Below are positions 12,485-24,961 of a DNA stretch of 64,000 nt, in pieces. This DNA is from Chaetomium olivaceum. Its lineage: Eukaryota; Ascomycota; Sordariomycetes; Sordariales; Chaetomiaceae. Numbering within the stretch: the stretch's first letter is position 1; the number at the start of each line of letters is the position of its first letter. Both the position numbers and the translations under genes were made by a program. The notes under the pieces were generated by a model. It had not been told where the DNA came from. It worked only from the letters and a program-made list of their open reading frames with translations, and did no database searches. The stretch is from the NCBI GenBank assembly GCA_039881045.1, contig JAYWVB010000022.1, forward strand, positions 124,001-188,000, read 5' to 3'.

Positions 12485-13358
12485 GCAGTTGCACCAGCGC
12501 AGGGCCCGCGCACCGCCCGCAATTAAGCGGAAGCATCAAAAAAGAAGTTAACTAACGTAAATGAGAGACCTCGGCGCGCCAGATCGGGGTTAATTGGAGT
12601 TGGGTGGCGCTGGGAAATGCCGGTGACAGGGTTCGTTAATATCGCAGTTCTGTTTGTATGTACGAAGCAGTTATGTATGTATGTATGTATGTACTTTGTG
12701 TACGAAGTAAAGAAAAAAGAATTGGCGGCTTCGTCGGAATGGCGGTTACAAAATTTGCAAGCACATTGGTACATTTCCAGGTTCCTTCGCAATGGCAGTC
12801 AGCGAGTCACTGGCGGTGCTATAAGGGGCAACTTAGCACGTTTTGTAGTGGGCACATGCACCCGACATCGCACCACTTCCCGGATGAATTGAGAGGCGTG
12901 AAAGCGGTATCTGCTGATCAAGAATACACAGTTGTCACTTCAAATACTGATGCCAATCAAACTTGGACTGTGGAACAGGACAAAAACAACTGTCTTTACA
13001 CGTTTCTTCTATGTGATATAACTTTCCTTTACTCCGGGCTTTGCTACTTCCTGGCTTCTCGGGTCTACTTTTATGTCTTGTGTGTTTGTATGTGAAGTAC
13101 ATATTATATCAGGTATACGAATTGGTACTGTACAAATCTGTGAAATATGTACGGGCAAGGGTCTAACTCAGCATTGACCACCAGGAACGAGAGTGGATCT
13201 GAAGTCTGCAACCCACCCTTCGGGAACCATGACGATTACGCAGCTGCTTCAATCTCAAATTAATCCCTTCTTGAACAGGATCCATTGCCACGCGGCATCC
13301 ATCCACATTGGGAATTCAATTCCTGTTTATCCAAACCCCTTAATAACTCAGAGACAAG
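12485..13358. promoter_or_regulatory. Divergent promoter region between CDF and sirtuin genes
   Basis: About 870 bp without a supported gene. It holds a GTAT microsatellite at roughly 12655-12692. Both flanking genes start outward from it. Confidence 0.5.
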
Positions 13359-14555
13359 ATGAAGAAACCACTCATGCGCATCCCCTACACCGAGCTCTTC
13401 CCGCCGCCCACCACCATCCCCGCCACAGCCCGCTCCCTCCCCGGCGCCATCGCAGCCCTGCAAGAATTCCTGCACGCCCCGCCGCCGCGGGACCTTCCGC
13501 GCTCCACAGTCCTCCTCACCGGCGCGGGCCTCTCGGTGGCCAGCGGGCTGGCTGACTACCGCGGGGTCAACGGCACCTACCGGGTCAACAAGACCTACCG
13601 CCCCATCTACTACCACGAGTTCCTGGCCAACCACGAGGCGCGCAAGCGCTACTGGGCGCGTAGCTTTTTGGGGTGGACGACGCTGCGCAATGCCGCGCCC
13701 AACGCGGGCCACTACGCCGTGCGGGATCTGGGCAAGCTGGGCTTCTTGTCCGGGGTCATCACCCAGAACGTGGACTCGTTCCACCCGCGGGCGCACCCGG
13801 ATATCCCGACGCTCGAGCTGCACGGCTACCTGCGCTCGGCCGTGTGCACGTCGTGCCGTAGCGAGCTGCCCAGGGACAGGTTCCAGGCGGAGTTGGCGCG
13901 GCTGAACCCCGTTTGGGATGCCTTCCTGCAGGAGGCGATGGCGACGGGTGCCCTCGACACGGAGGATCCGCATGAGAAGCGTGCGCGTGGTATCAGGATG
14001 AATCCAGACGGCGATGTGGAGGTGCCCGAGGCGCCCTACACTACCTTCCGGTATCCTGCGTGCCCGACATGTTTGAGCAGTCCGCCACCGTTGGCCGACG
14101 GGACGAGGGGAAAGGTTGAGGTCGATAATGATGGTGCTTGGAGCCCGACCAGCAATGTTGGCATTCTAAAACCGGCGGTTGTCATGTTCGGGGAAAGCAT
14201 CGCCAGCAGCGTAAAGGAAGCGGCCGAAGATGCGATCGATAGCGCCGGAAAGCTTTTGGTCCTCGCCACGTCTATGGCGACGTATTCGGCGTGGAGGCTG
14301 GCGAAGCGGGCCAAGGATAGGGGGATGCCAATTGGCATTGTCAATATCGGCGGCGTCAGGGGCGAGGACCTCTTCTTTGCCGGATTGGACCCTGCCCAGA
14401 CGGGCAGCCATGGCGTGAGGTTGGAGATGTCCACCGATAGTTTGCTACCGGCTCTTGTTCAAGATATGCGACAGTCTGGTCTCCGTAATCCGTCATCCAA
14501 CACGGCGTCGTTTCAGGAAAACGAGACCGCTGTGTTTAAAAACTTGTTACAATAG
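13359..14555 (+). CDS. NAD-dependent protein deacylase, SIRT4-like (class II sirtuin)
   Basis: Single exon, 398 aa, no frame breaks. The Rossmann motif GAGLS lies at 55-59, the NAD/catalytic segment QNVDSFH at 136-142 and the catalytic His of LHG at 155. The zinc ligands are C163/C166 and C235/C238, with a long insert between the two CxxC pairs. NAD-binding strands follow (VLATSMATYSAW, GIVNIGG). Family enzymes remove acyl groups from lysine using NAD+, usually in mitochondria. A second Met at codon 6 is an alternative start. The insert between zinc pairs and the QNVDSFH motif fit class II sirtuins better than Sir2/Hst1. Confidence 0.92.
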   Translation: MKKPLMRIPYTELFPPPTTIPATARSLPGAIAALQEFLHAPPPRDLPRSTVLLTGAGLSVASGLADYRGVNGTYRVNKTYRPIYYHEFLANHEARKRYWARSFLGWTTLRNAAPNAGHYAVRDLGKLGFLSGVITQNVDSFHPRAHPDIPTLELHGYLRSAVCTSCRSELPRDRFQAELARLNPVWDAFLQEAMATGALDTEDPHEKRARGIRMNPDGDVEVPEAPYTTFRYPACPTCLSSPPPLADGTRGKVEVDNDGAWSPTSNVGILKPAVVMFGESIASSVKEAAEDAIDSAGKLLVLATSMATYSAWRLAKRAKDRGMPIGIVNIGGVRGEDLFFAGLDPAQTGSHGVRLEMSTDSLLPALVQDMRQSGLRNPSSNTASFQENETAVFKNLLQ

Positions 14556-14599
14556 ATCAACAGATAATGATAGCGGCAGATCCCCCGCGAAAGGGGCGC

Positions 14600-15274
14600 T
14601 TAGAAGAAACCCTTGCTGGCGAGGGCGCTCTGCACTTGTGGCTTCGTGCCCTCTTGCGCAGGTAGGGTATCTGCCTCTGATGTAGCTGCTGGCGTTGGTG
14701 CAACTGTCGGTGCCGGAGGAGGTGCTGACTCGGGCTGTTTCTTGCGTTGCTGGTTCTTTGCCGGTTCTTCGCGCTCAATCTCCCTCAGAACTGCCGTATC
14801 CGTCAGCACTCTGCGCCCTGACACCTCCATCCCCTTAAAGGACATACCTTGTTCCCACTCCAACTCCTTCTCTGCATCTCCAGTGCCCAAGACCTTCTCT
14901 ACGTCCACGTCCTCGCCCTTTTGCAGTTTTTCCACCACCTCGCGGAGCAGGCCTATCCTGACGTCGGACTGGCGGATGAAGGTCGCAAAGTCTTTTCGGA
15001 GGGCGATCATCTGGATAGACATGGATCCGATCAACAAGAAGATGAAGATAAAGAAGGTCGCCGGATTCCACCCCTTCTGTACCTTGAATTTCTTCCTCCA
15101 CCTCGATGGTGACCGCGATCGCAAGGGTTTCGGTACGAGAGACTTCCAGAAGGATACCTCGGCGACGGAGCTGACAGTGCGTGCATGGAGGGCCAGTCCC
15201 AGAGGTCGTTGAAACAGAGCTCGTTGGCGGAGGGCGGGCGCAAAAAGCGCGCGTTGAATCGGGACCCGATTCAT
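14600..15274 (-). CDS. Small mitochondrial inner-membrane protein, DUF5321-like
   Basis: The product is 224 aa when started at the ATG at 15274; the frame stays open upstream to 15538 but that part has no conserved look. Residues ~1-45 are Arg/Ala/Leu-rich, like a mitochondrial presequence. A basic stretch (SRWRKKFKVQKGWNP) precedes one hydrophobic membrane segment (ATFFIFIFLLIGSMSIQMIAL). A charged helix with EDVDVEKVLGTGDAEKE follows, then a Pro/Ala-rich tail. This matches my memory of the fungal DUF5321 family, whose function is unknown; the family name is from recall. It ends 45 bp from the convergent sirtuin gene and shares a 467-bp divergent promoter with separase. Confidence 0.7.
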   Translation of the reverse strand: MNRVPIQRALFAPALRQRALFQRPLGLALHARTVSSVAEVSFWKSLVPKPLRSRSPSRWRKKFKVQKGWNPATFFIFIFLLIGSMSIQMIALRKDFATFIRQSDVRIGLLREVVEKLQKGEDVDVEKVLGTGDAEKELEWEQGMSFKGMEVSGRRVLTDTAVLREIEREEPAKNQQRKKQPESAPPPAPTVAPTPAATSEADTLPAQEGTKPQVQSALASKGFF

Positions 15275-15741
15275 GTTGGTCGTCTGGACTCGTCGACTTG
15301 AAGTTGGAGATGGTTGTCGGGAAAGGTGCGGGGACCCACTGAAACTTTGCAGGTCGAAGTGACAGAACGGGACTCGGAGTTCCAAGATCGAAAGTTGGGG
15401 TGGACCCTGCCAAGCTTGCGTGAGGTCCCGGCAGGCAACGGGTCCTGAGAACCCTTCAATTGGAGTTGGTTCACGCGTTGCCCTGCCAACACCAACGCAG
15501 CTTTTCTGCCATGGGTCAAGCCCGGATTGGGGCATCAACTAACCCCTGTTTGGAGAAGCGAGGTGCCTGCCGTCACCACCGAACGCGAGCGGGCCGCAAT
15601 TGGAGATTCCTCAAGGTCAAACATTGAACACCTTGAACACCAAGCTTCTTCATTGCTTTGGGTATTGCTGTCTTTTGGATAATGTCCCCGGAACGGCGAT
15701 GATATGATTAAGAATAAGCCCATAACACACTTCTCTTTTTC

Positions 15742-18700
15742 ATGGATACACCACTCGCACAGGCGGATGCTGTTCGCAGCGCCGTCTCTTCCGTCGCGAC
15801 CTGCACCCCCGCGACCTCGGTCCTGTTAAAGAGCTTGTTGCTTCCCAAGGACGAAATACCGACCGTCGACGAGACCAACACCCGACCTCCCTCGAAAGCC
15901 GCGAACCCGACCCGATCGAGAACAAACACGGTTACAAGAGCGCCGTCAAGACGCGCCAGGCCCGCACCCACACCCACCTCAACACCGGCCGCGGTGGACA
16001 ATGGCCTGTCGGTGCGAGAAAAGGCGGCGCTCGCCACCCACGTCGTCAATGCCACCCTCAAGGCTCTCGGAGAGGCGGCAAAGCCCGCGTCGACCCCTAC
16101 ACCGCGACCCCCTCAGGAAGATGGCATGGTGAAGACGGCGACCACAAACGCGCTTCGGCGGACCAGCTCAGCGCCAATGACCCCCCTACAACCCCGGTCG
16201 CTTAACAGGCAATCGACCTCTCCTGTCGCTACAAGGCACGCCCGATCGCCCTCGAGATCATCGAACTCGACGAACCTCCTTGCCACTGTCGAATGTGCTC
16301 GCGTGGCTCTGGCTGCGCTCCGCCAACTCCCCGCGTCCGGGAAGATCACCCTCCCGGATCTTCAACTTGAGTCTGGCATGTCGGCTCTGGTCGGGAGGTT
16401 GATCGGTCTGAACATACAGGAACAGGCAATCAAAGAGCTGCGGATTTTGAAGAGAAAACTTGAGGGGCCTGCTTCCGCCGATGGGAAGAAGACGGCTAAG
16501 GCTACTAGTGCCGAGCCCAAAAATGCCGCTCAGCTTTTCTCCGAGCTGCTCGATTTCGGCACGGTGACGGCCTCCGGGCAACGGCTTCTATTAGTGATCA
16601 CCACCCAAATCCAGGTTCTGCGGGTTCTGGCAATGACCAAGAAGCCTTCGGCCATTGAAGCCGTATTGCCCTGCCTACGACAGGACCAAGCGTCTTCGCC
16701 CGTCAACTTACTCCTCCTCGCGGCAAGGGAAAATGGAGCCGATGTTGCCAAAATTGCCCGACAAATAGAAACAGTTGCTCAATGCCTTTTTTCTCTCACC
16801 CCAGCGTGTCCAGCAAAGACGACAGCCTGGGACAAGAGTCCCGGCTCAGCATATCACCGGCATCTGCCCTCGAATTACAGGCGCTCGCGCTCGAGGCCCG
16901 GTTGCATTGGTGGAAATTGGCGAAGCACAAGGGAGACGCCGAGAAGGAGGTCATGGTTCCTCTGTCAAGGTGTCTTGGTGCGTATATCAGACGAACATCT
17001 GAGACCGCGAAATCCAGCTATACCGTCTGCTCGGACATTTTCAACCGAATCTACCAGCAACTCCAAAGCCATCACTTCTCCCCGTCAAAAGGATCCAAGC
17101 TCCCCCTTGCCGGAATATGTCAGACCTTGGTAACACTGGCGCGCGACGCCCAGCAAATACCGGACGCGGTCATGTGGGCAACCAAACTCCGAGACGCCAT
17201 GGACCTGAAGGCCGAATCCATCGCGAAAACTTGCGCCATTGCTGCCCAGCTACTCGCTCTCCACCTGAAGCAGCCTGCGAAGTATCTTTCTGACGAAGTG
17301 CTTCTCAAAGAAGTCGTTGCCGGCATCCAGGGGCCTCTGCGCGGCGACACTACCGAGCTAGACGAACTCCTGACCAACGTTTGCGCCGTTCGAAAGACGG
17401 CCATGCACCTTCTGCTTGCCCTCGCCAAGGGTGGCGATAACATCTTCCAACCCTCGTCGGAAGCCAAGGAGCTCCTGGAAACCTTCATTCTGCAATGCCC
17501 ACGTTTCTGCCTCCGGTGGCTCGGGAAGCCCCCTGGACCGAAGGGGAGCACCAAGGATTACCTACGATACGAACAACGACGGCAGCTCATGTTGCAAAAC
17601 CTTCCGCATATTCTCGACTCGGCATTTATGACCATCAAGACCGCCCTGGATCAATCACGGCTCTCCTGGGACCTTATGGATTCTATCCTCAGTGACTGCA
17701 ACACCCTTTTGGAATACACCGGAAACACGGCCACATCTGATGCGTCTGCATCCTACCATGTAAAGATTTCCCATTTCTACTACTTACAATACACCTGCCT
17801 ACGACAGCAGTCCACCGATCCGAAAGATGCCGCCCCCTTGCGTGCCCTGAGCGCTCCATCGAGTGCGTCAAGGACGACGGACGAGTCGCGAAAGGGAGAA
17901 GGCCCAGCTGACCTTGAAACTGGAACGCATGGCCGAGCTTGCCAGGGCGCTCGGCAGGGGGGAAGAGGCACTCGGTGCTCTTCAGGCCATCCGGACGAGC
18001 CTGCTCGATGACGGTATTTTGGCGCAAGTTGCCAAATCTCTCGCAACCGGCTCGCCCACCGTCGTCTGGGCCCGCGACGAAAAGGCCGAGGGTCTCTCGC
18101 GCGCCCTTCTGGCAATCTCGAAAATGGAGCAGGTTTGGATTGATTGGACGGTGGATCTCGAGGAGCCCGAGCGCGCTGCTGCGTTGGAACACCGCCTCCG
18201 GTTCATCTTGCTGAAGGACGGGGCAAAGGACGTCGAGATCTCGCTGGAGCACCCTGTTATCGACGCGCTGCTTCGGACCTATATCCCCACACGTTACCCG
18301 ATTCGCAGACTGAGAGTGCTTCTTGTTTTGCTTTGCTCGGCCCTCGGTAACCTTGACAGGGCTCCTGAACTGCTCTCCGTTGCTAAGGACGCGGCACAGC
18401 TTAAGGACACTGGCGACCTCGGAGACGACTCTGGGTTGGCTGGGTTTGTCCCCCATATGAAGGCCCTGTACAACTCGCTGGCGGCTGCGGTGGATGGCTA
18501 CCGGGACAGTCGGGTACTCGACCGCTCCGTTTCCACTTGGCGGTCGATCACCACAGCACGCCAGGATAGGGCAGCCCTGGAGAACGCGATCGATGATATA
18601 CCGGGCCTTTTGGAATATCTTCAGTCTGTCGCAGACTTCCTCCGCATGAAGGGCCGGGATACCATGCTCGCAACGGTGCTAGAGCTGATCGCCGACATTG

Positions 18701-21700
18701 CTCGGGTGTCCGAGGGGCCGAAGGCCGAAGAGGTCGTCCAGCACAGTTCGTCCCTCGCTTTGCAGTACACGAATCTGGGCCAGTCGTCAAAGGCGGAGCT
18801 GGTCTTCCAGAAGGCGCAGGAACACATGGGCGAAGAGTTGCGTAGTGAAGTCCTCGCCAGCTTCCATCTCTCCTTCACTGAGCACCTTCTTGCGCTTAGC
18901 AATTTCAGGCAAGCCGAAGACCACCTCACCCAAGCACAGCTAGCCTTCAATGCCGATGCCCCTCAGAAGCACACTCGGGCCGAGAGGAGGCGGCTCGTCG
19001 CATACGCTTATTACCTGCACTCTCTCATCGCCCTAGAGCGCGGCGACTCTCACCACGCGCTCGCTTACTCCCGAGACAGCGTCCGCACCCTTTTCCAAGA
19101 CTGGGTGAAAATGGAGGCCCAGCTTGCGTCAAAGGCGTTGCCAGAAAAGAGCCAGGCTAATGACCAAACCATGGACGTATCCGCATTGACCCTCGCAGGC
19201 GATGCCCAGCAGCAGGGTCCCGGACCCGAGTCGTGGAGGCTGTTCCATCTCCTCTACCGCAACGTCTCCCGTCTCTCGTCGATGTACGCTCACCTGGGCA
19301 TGTTCCCAGAGACCATGTACTACGCAGAGCAGGCGCTGAAGATGGCGAAGACGGTCGATTCCGAGTTCTACAACGCAGAGTGCGCCGCCTGGATCGGAGC
19401 CGTCTCTTGGAGGGCCGCCAACGCCGCAAAGTCGCTCGAGATGCTGCAAGAAGCTTCGGCTCTGCTCCCCGACGACAACCGCTCCTACTCTTCGGCCAAT
19501 CTCGCCTGCCAGATCAGCGCCATGTTCCTCTCCCAGAACGACGCCGAAGGGGCAGCGCTCCTGCTGGCGAAGGCTGAGGCGATTGCCCAGAGCCTTGCTG
19601 TGATCCCTGAAGCTGAGCAGCTGCCGGCTAATACCGCCGTGGTTGAGAGCAAGATGGCAAAACTGAGCATTGCGCAGAAGCCGGTGAGGGGCGGTCGCAA
19701 GGCCCCCGCGAAGAAGGCGCCAGTAAGGAAAACGGCCAAAAACGCAGTCAAGCCAAAAGCAATCGTCGCTGCCACCGCCACCACTACTGAGATGATGGTG
19801 ATCGAGGAGGATGCTCAGCTCGCTAAGCTGCGGGCATCGATTCTGGTTCAAAAAGCCGTGTCTATGCTACGGCAAAAAGAGTGGACGGGAGCTCAGGCGG
19901 CCCTCGCAGAAGCTACTGCCGCATCAAAAGCGTCCGGACTGCTGCCCGCCAGACAAGTCGCTATGGCATCGTGCCTCTTGGGTATAAGCATGGAGCAGAT
20001 GGCACAAGACCCCGTCTTTTCCGTCATCCAGGAGTCGACCATTTCCTTCCCTGCCCTCTCTGGCGCCGACAAGGCCTCCCCGGCCCGTGCGAAGGTTGCG
20101 TCGCCCAAGAAATCACGAGTTGCTCCCGCGAGCCCAGGACAAGTGATTAAGGAGCCTAATCCGGGTTTGTACGTCGACAACCTTCGCGAAGCCCACGACT
20201 ACCTCCTTGAGGCACACTCGGTGGCCGCCCTCACCGGGGATGCTAGTTTGATTCATAGAATCTCGGGCATGCTCCAGAACGTGAGCCTGTTTCTGACAGC
20301 CACGTCGAACAAGACCAAGGCGGCCATCCACTCCGCACAGACGTCGTACTCAGTTGAGCTTGCTCGAAATCTCACATGGCGTCGGGAGCGGAAGGCGTTG
20401 ATCCAGGAAAAGAATGCGGGCAAGAATGACGGGCTCATGTGGCCGCCGGCGCTTCAATCCGCGACGACTAGAAGGTCGAGTCTCGGATTCACGCTCGACC
20501 TCCACAAGATTCAGCGGGACTACATCGACATCGTTCCCAAGCCCTGGAATGTCATCTCCATCTCCCTCAGCGAGGGCAATCACGACCTCTGCATCACCAA
20601 ACTCCAAGCCGGCCAGAGCCCCTTTGTCATCCGTCTGCCCCTTGAGCGGGCAAGCTCGCGCGAGGCAGACAGCGATGCCTTTGACTTCCAGCAGGGCCGC
20701 TCCGAGCTGCTAGAGATCATCAAGTTGATCAACAAGACGTGCCACGACTCGAGGGACATGACTGCCAAGGGAGCCAAGGGTGCGTGGTGGGCTGAGCGGG
20801 AGGCACTGGATGAGCGGCTGAAGGAACTGCTGGCAAGTATCGAGCAGATCTGGCTTGGAGGGTTCAGAGGCATCTTCTCGCAGCACGTCCGCCGTCCGGA
20901 ACTGCTGGCGAGGTTCCAGAAGGATTTCTTGGCTATCCTAGACAAGCACCTGCCTTCGCGGCGACAGGTGCGCGGGAAGAGGACGAAGACGGCACAGGGG
21001 CCAAAGGCTACGCTGGACACGAACGTTCTAGAGCTGTTTATCGGTCTCGGCGATGTCACCCAGCCGGATTGCGATTTCGATGACGAGCTCACCGATCTAT
21101 TGTATTTTGTCGTGGACATCCTGCAGTTCCACGGGGAGCGCAACGCCTACGACGAGATCGACTTCGACTCGATGGTCGTCGAGACCATGGACGCCCTCAA
21201 CGCGTACCACTCCTCAGCCCACGCAACCGAGGACACCCCGACCAACATCCACACCATCCTCCTCCTCGACAAGGCCCTGCACGTCTTCCCCTGGGAGTCA
21301 CTCCCCTGCATGCAAGGCCTCGCCGTCTCGCGCATGCCCTCACTCGCCTGCCTTCGCCGCCTAATCCTCGACCGCCGCCAGCGCGAGGACGGCGCCGAAC
21401 CCACCACCACCACTACTCCTCCCGCCCCAGAAGGCCACCACGCCCCTCTCGCCCTGGGCGGCACCTACATCCTCAACCCCTCCGGCGACCTGACCTCCAC
21501 CCAATCCACCTTCGCCCCGCCCCTTGCCACCCACCTGCCCTCCCAAACCTGGAAGAACATCACCGCCCGCGCCCCGACCGAAGACGAGTTCGCAACCGCG
21601 CTCACCACCTCCCAAATCCTGCTCTACTTCGGCCACGGCTCGGGCGCGCAGTACATCCGCGCGCGCACCATCCGCCGGCTTGATCGGTGCCGTGCGGCGG

Positions 21701-22087
21701 TGCTGTTGATGGGGTGTTCGTCGGCGGCGCTGGCGGATCACGGTGATTTTGAGCCCGCCGGGCCGTGTGGAATTATATGATGGCGGGGTGCCCTGCGGTG
21801 GTGGGGACCTTGTGGGATGTGACGGATCGGGATGTGGATCGGTTTGCGGTGGGGGTGGTGGAGGAGTGGGGGGTGCTGCCGTGGGGGAGTTGCAGTGGTG
21901 GTGAGAAGGATCGGGGGGCAAGGGGAAAGGGAAGGGTGGAGGGGGGCATGGGAGTGTACCGCCGGGAGGGTATGGCGATGCGAGTCTGGTGGAGGCGGTC
22001 GCGAGGGCGAGGAGCAGGTGTAGGTTCCGGTTTGTTACGGCTGCTGCGGCGGTGGTGTATGGGATTCCGGTTTATGTGGAGAGGTGA
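15742..22087 (+). CDS. Separase (Esp1/BimB-type cohesin protease)
   Basis: About 2,116 aa after five single-base corrections; no introns needed. A long helical TPR-like region precedes the C-terminal caspase-like domain. The catalytic His is in LLYFGHGSG (residue ~1967) and the catalytic Cys in LLMGCSSAAL (~1994), followed by WNYMMAGCPAVVGTLWDVTDRD. The end reads YGDASLVEAVARAR...GIPVYVER. Separase cleaves cohesin at anaphase. Missing bases are inferred at 16787-16792 (T6, or the adjacent C4), ~17851 (GG), 17894-17896 (GGG), 21763-21764 (CC) and 21941-21946 (G6). A Lys/Ala-rich basic patch at ~1310-1330 may be a nuclear-localisation or disordered linker. Confidence 0.92.
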
Positions 22088-22403
22088 AGTGAAGGGGGGT
22101 TGGGAGAGATGAAGTGTTGTTGTTGGGTTGAGTTAGAGGTTAGAGCGTGGTTGTTGTTGGGCTGAGGGATGTTGTTGTTGGGTAGAAAGTTGTTGTTGTA
22201 GGGTTTTCTTCTGTTGGATTGGGTTGGCTGGTTGCATTGCGTGGTGCTTGCATGGAGTTGGAAAGGGGATTGTTGGTAGACTACGATAATTCATAGATCA
22301 TGATGAATGCACGCAAGATCTCTATACCATGTCGAATCAAGTCAAAGGCCACGCCCATCCTTAATTGTTTGGTTCCCTAGTACCCACCGACTCGAGCAGA
22401 CAC
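22088..22403. other. Convergent intergenic region
   Basis: It separates the 3' ends of separase and the GH7-like gene. It is rich in TTGTTG on the + strand and has no gene. Confidence 0.5.
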
Positions 22404-24047
22404 TCAAACTTCGACGGTCGACCCAATCGGCCCAAACCTGATATTCGACCAGTGCACCGTACTGCAATAAGATGTCAGCTCAACCTCACAAGACAGTCCA
22501 GGTTGTCAACTTACGCGGACCGCCACGTATCTTCCACCACCCACGGATCATTGTTCTCGATAGGCCAGCAATCGCCCCTCTCCCTCCCCGGAAACCCGTC
22601 CATGTCATACGGCGGGTACACCGAGTCCAGCCACAGATTCCACGCGTAATGCTAACCAAGTGGAACGAAGTCAGCATTTCAACCTACTATCGTAAAACAT
22701 CAAGTTGGAGGGGGAGGGGAAGGGAAGGGGATTCTCACATCCGTCCCAATAGACATGACCATCACCAGGGGCTGGTCCAGCAGCTGGCTCTGGTGGTGCT
22801 CCCAGCCGCCGAGCTCGGCCATGATGTCGCGTTCGCCAAACAAGGGGAACTGTCTGGCACACATGTCGCGGGAGAGGCCGGCTTCTTGGGGGAGGTCGGT
22901 GAAGGTCGGGGCGGGGACGTCGAACCGGGTGTTGTTTTGGACGAGGAATTGGGTGACTTTGGTGGCGGTGAACTGGGTGACGACGCTGGGCAGAAGTGTT
23001 GGTGAGTGAGGGCCTTAGTTTTGGAAAGGGGGCTATCATGTTTCGCACAGGGGGAGAAGGGAAGAAGGAGAAAAGAAGAGAAAAAAAAGAAACGGAGAGA
23101 AAGAAGGGGAGAAAAAGGTAAGAAAACGCACGTAAACTTCTTTGACGTATCAACCGTCTTTCCCTTGCCATAAAACTCCTTGTTGCCCATCCGGTACGGG
23201 TTATAACTGCACCCCTTAGCATCACACCTCCCCGGCCCCCTCTCCGCATACGGCTCATCATAGAGGCAGTTTCCCGCCTGACAAACATGGTAACCACTCT
23301 CATAACACACATGCGACGACATCGCAAAGGAGTGCGCATTAGAGTTCCACACGCTAAATTGCGGGCAGCACGACCCCATGGTCCCCGCGCCCGCGTACTG
23401 GTCCGTCTCCGAGGGGATCCAGCCCTCCACGTTGGCCTGGCCCCCTACAAACCTGACACTGCGCGGGCAGCTGGCGTCGCAGTAGCCCGTGCCGTACTCG
23501 GCGCCGGCGGCGTTGGTCGGGTACCTCGCCGTTCCGCCGTCCGCGTCCATGGCCACGAAGTACAGCGCGCTGTTGATGCCGCACTCGACGGTGGACAGGT
23601 CGACGTCAAAGGCGAGCTCGTTGTCTCGGAGGGTAAAGGTCTGGTAGCGCTTCTGGGACTCCATCAGATAAAGCCGCGAGCCGATGTTGGTGGCGAAGTT
23701 GTGGTTGGTGCGGAACCGCTGCGAGAGGGTGTTGTTGCCTGTCTTGACGCCGTAGGTGGGGGTGTAGTCGGCGCCCTCAAGCGCGCAGTTGGCGGTGCAG
23801 TTCTCGGCGCTTTTGCACGCCCGGTCACTCCATATGTTGCCAATGTAGCAGTCGTAGACCGTGTCAACTTCGTGGAGCCACCGGAAGTCGGCGTCCATGG
23901 TTACCGAGCCGTTGACCATCTCGCAGCCGCCATCGACGGCGCAGCTGCTCCATTGCAAGGGGGGATGTATCTCCTTCACCAAGTCGGCTACCTGTTGAGC
24001 GACAGTGAAGCCCAGGAGAGGAGAGAGGTTATGAGAGACCAGTGCAT
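22404..24047 (-). CDS. Secreted GH7-fold cellulase-like protein lacking catalytic residues
   Basis: Exons are 24047-23132, 22985-22739, 22651-22515 and 22461-22404; about 452 aa. The fold is clearly GH7: EIHPPLQWSSC, ALYFVAMDADGG, YGTGYCDASCPR, GQANVEGW, CSYNPYRMG, VVTQF, WLDSVYP and the terminal SNIRFGPIGST. In place of the GH7 catalytic segment SCC-S-E-M-D-I-W-E this protein has SCCPQFSVWN. The nucleophile E, assisting D and acid/base E are thus Q230, S232 and N235. Nearby cysteines and the SHVC histidine remain. The signal peptide (MHWSLITSLL...) needs one missing base near 24020-24033; the catalytic segment itself lies in one clean frame. No CBM is seen. I infer a pseudoenzyme, perhaps glucan-binding. 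Confidence 0.88.
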
Positions 24048-24778
24048 GTTGGTCAGTAACCGGGAATTCCGGTGTAGTTGGCAAAGGTGATGAGTGAGAA
24101 GGCAGGGGAAATAGGGGCTGGAGTAGTTACCTGTACTTTTATACTCCGCATATGTGAAGCACTTGTGAGGTCTGCATCGTTATAGGAGCATGTAGTGCAA
24201 TATAGGCTATAGTTATTGCGTCTCTTGGCCATCTCAACTAAGCCCGATCCGCTGGGGTCAGCATTGAAGTGCGACACGGACGAGGTAAATGCGAGCGATT
24301 GCTACCACACTGCCGCGTCAAGATACAGTTTCCTGCAACCCTGGGGGTACATTGTCAATCCCCCTACTGTGTCAGTGCAACGTAGGTTCTATCAACATAG
24401 CCTGGGTTTGTCGGGCCTCTAGAGAGGACGGCCTGCTGTAAGACGGGAGTTCCGAAAAGGGGTTCGCGAACGATGTTCCGTTGGCTCAAATAATTATTCC
24501 GGCTCAAGCCGCGAATACTGACCCTAATGGGTTAAATTATCGACAATCCGTGTGCCAAGGGAGTCCGAGGTGTTCAAAGATCCCAGGTTTATTGTGAAAA
24601 TTTGAGAAAGAAGTAGGAGTTGCTGACACGCGGAGTCAGTAGCTTAAGAATCTAGCTGGCGAGAAAGGGATGGTTTGACGCCGTTGAATCTGCGAGCGGG
24701 AAATTATAAGCATATAAGGCAAATACTCCCACCTCTTGAAAGTATAGACTCATCTGTACTTCCCTGGATATGGAGTAG
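24048..24778. other. Intergenic region upstream of the GH7-like gene
   Basis: No gene is supported. It must hold the promoter of the GH7-like gene (minus strand). It ends in the AGTAG target duplication of the solo LTR. Confidence 0.45.
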
Positions 24779-24873
24779 TGTCACGGATATGCCAACAGGT
24801 GGAACCCCGGGGCGCGGGACGCCCCGAGCCAGCCATTAGCTAGACCAATCAGATAGCTAGGAAGTGGTCAGGG

Positions 24874-24921
24874 TGATCAGTGAGCTCAGTTGCCAAGGAC
24901 ATACTGAGCACACTGAGCACC
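24874..24921. repeat. 48-bp direct repeat, copy 1, inside the LTR
   Basis: It starts TGATCAGTGAGCTCAG and ends ACTGAGCACC. It matches copy 2 at 24962-25009 with one difference (GAGCTCAG versus GAGATCAG), at a period of 88 bp. Confidence 0.9.
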
Positions 24922-24961
24922 AGGACAGGACCACCAATAAGGAGCCGGGACGGCTCAACAC

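Noticed and set aside
15742..22087. Programmed ribosomal frameshifting in separase
   Set aside because: Five sites in one gene, with no shared slippery heptamer, and similar breaks in eight other genes; sequencing indels explain this better.
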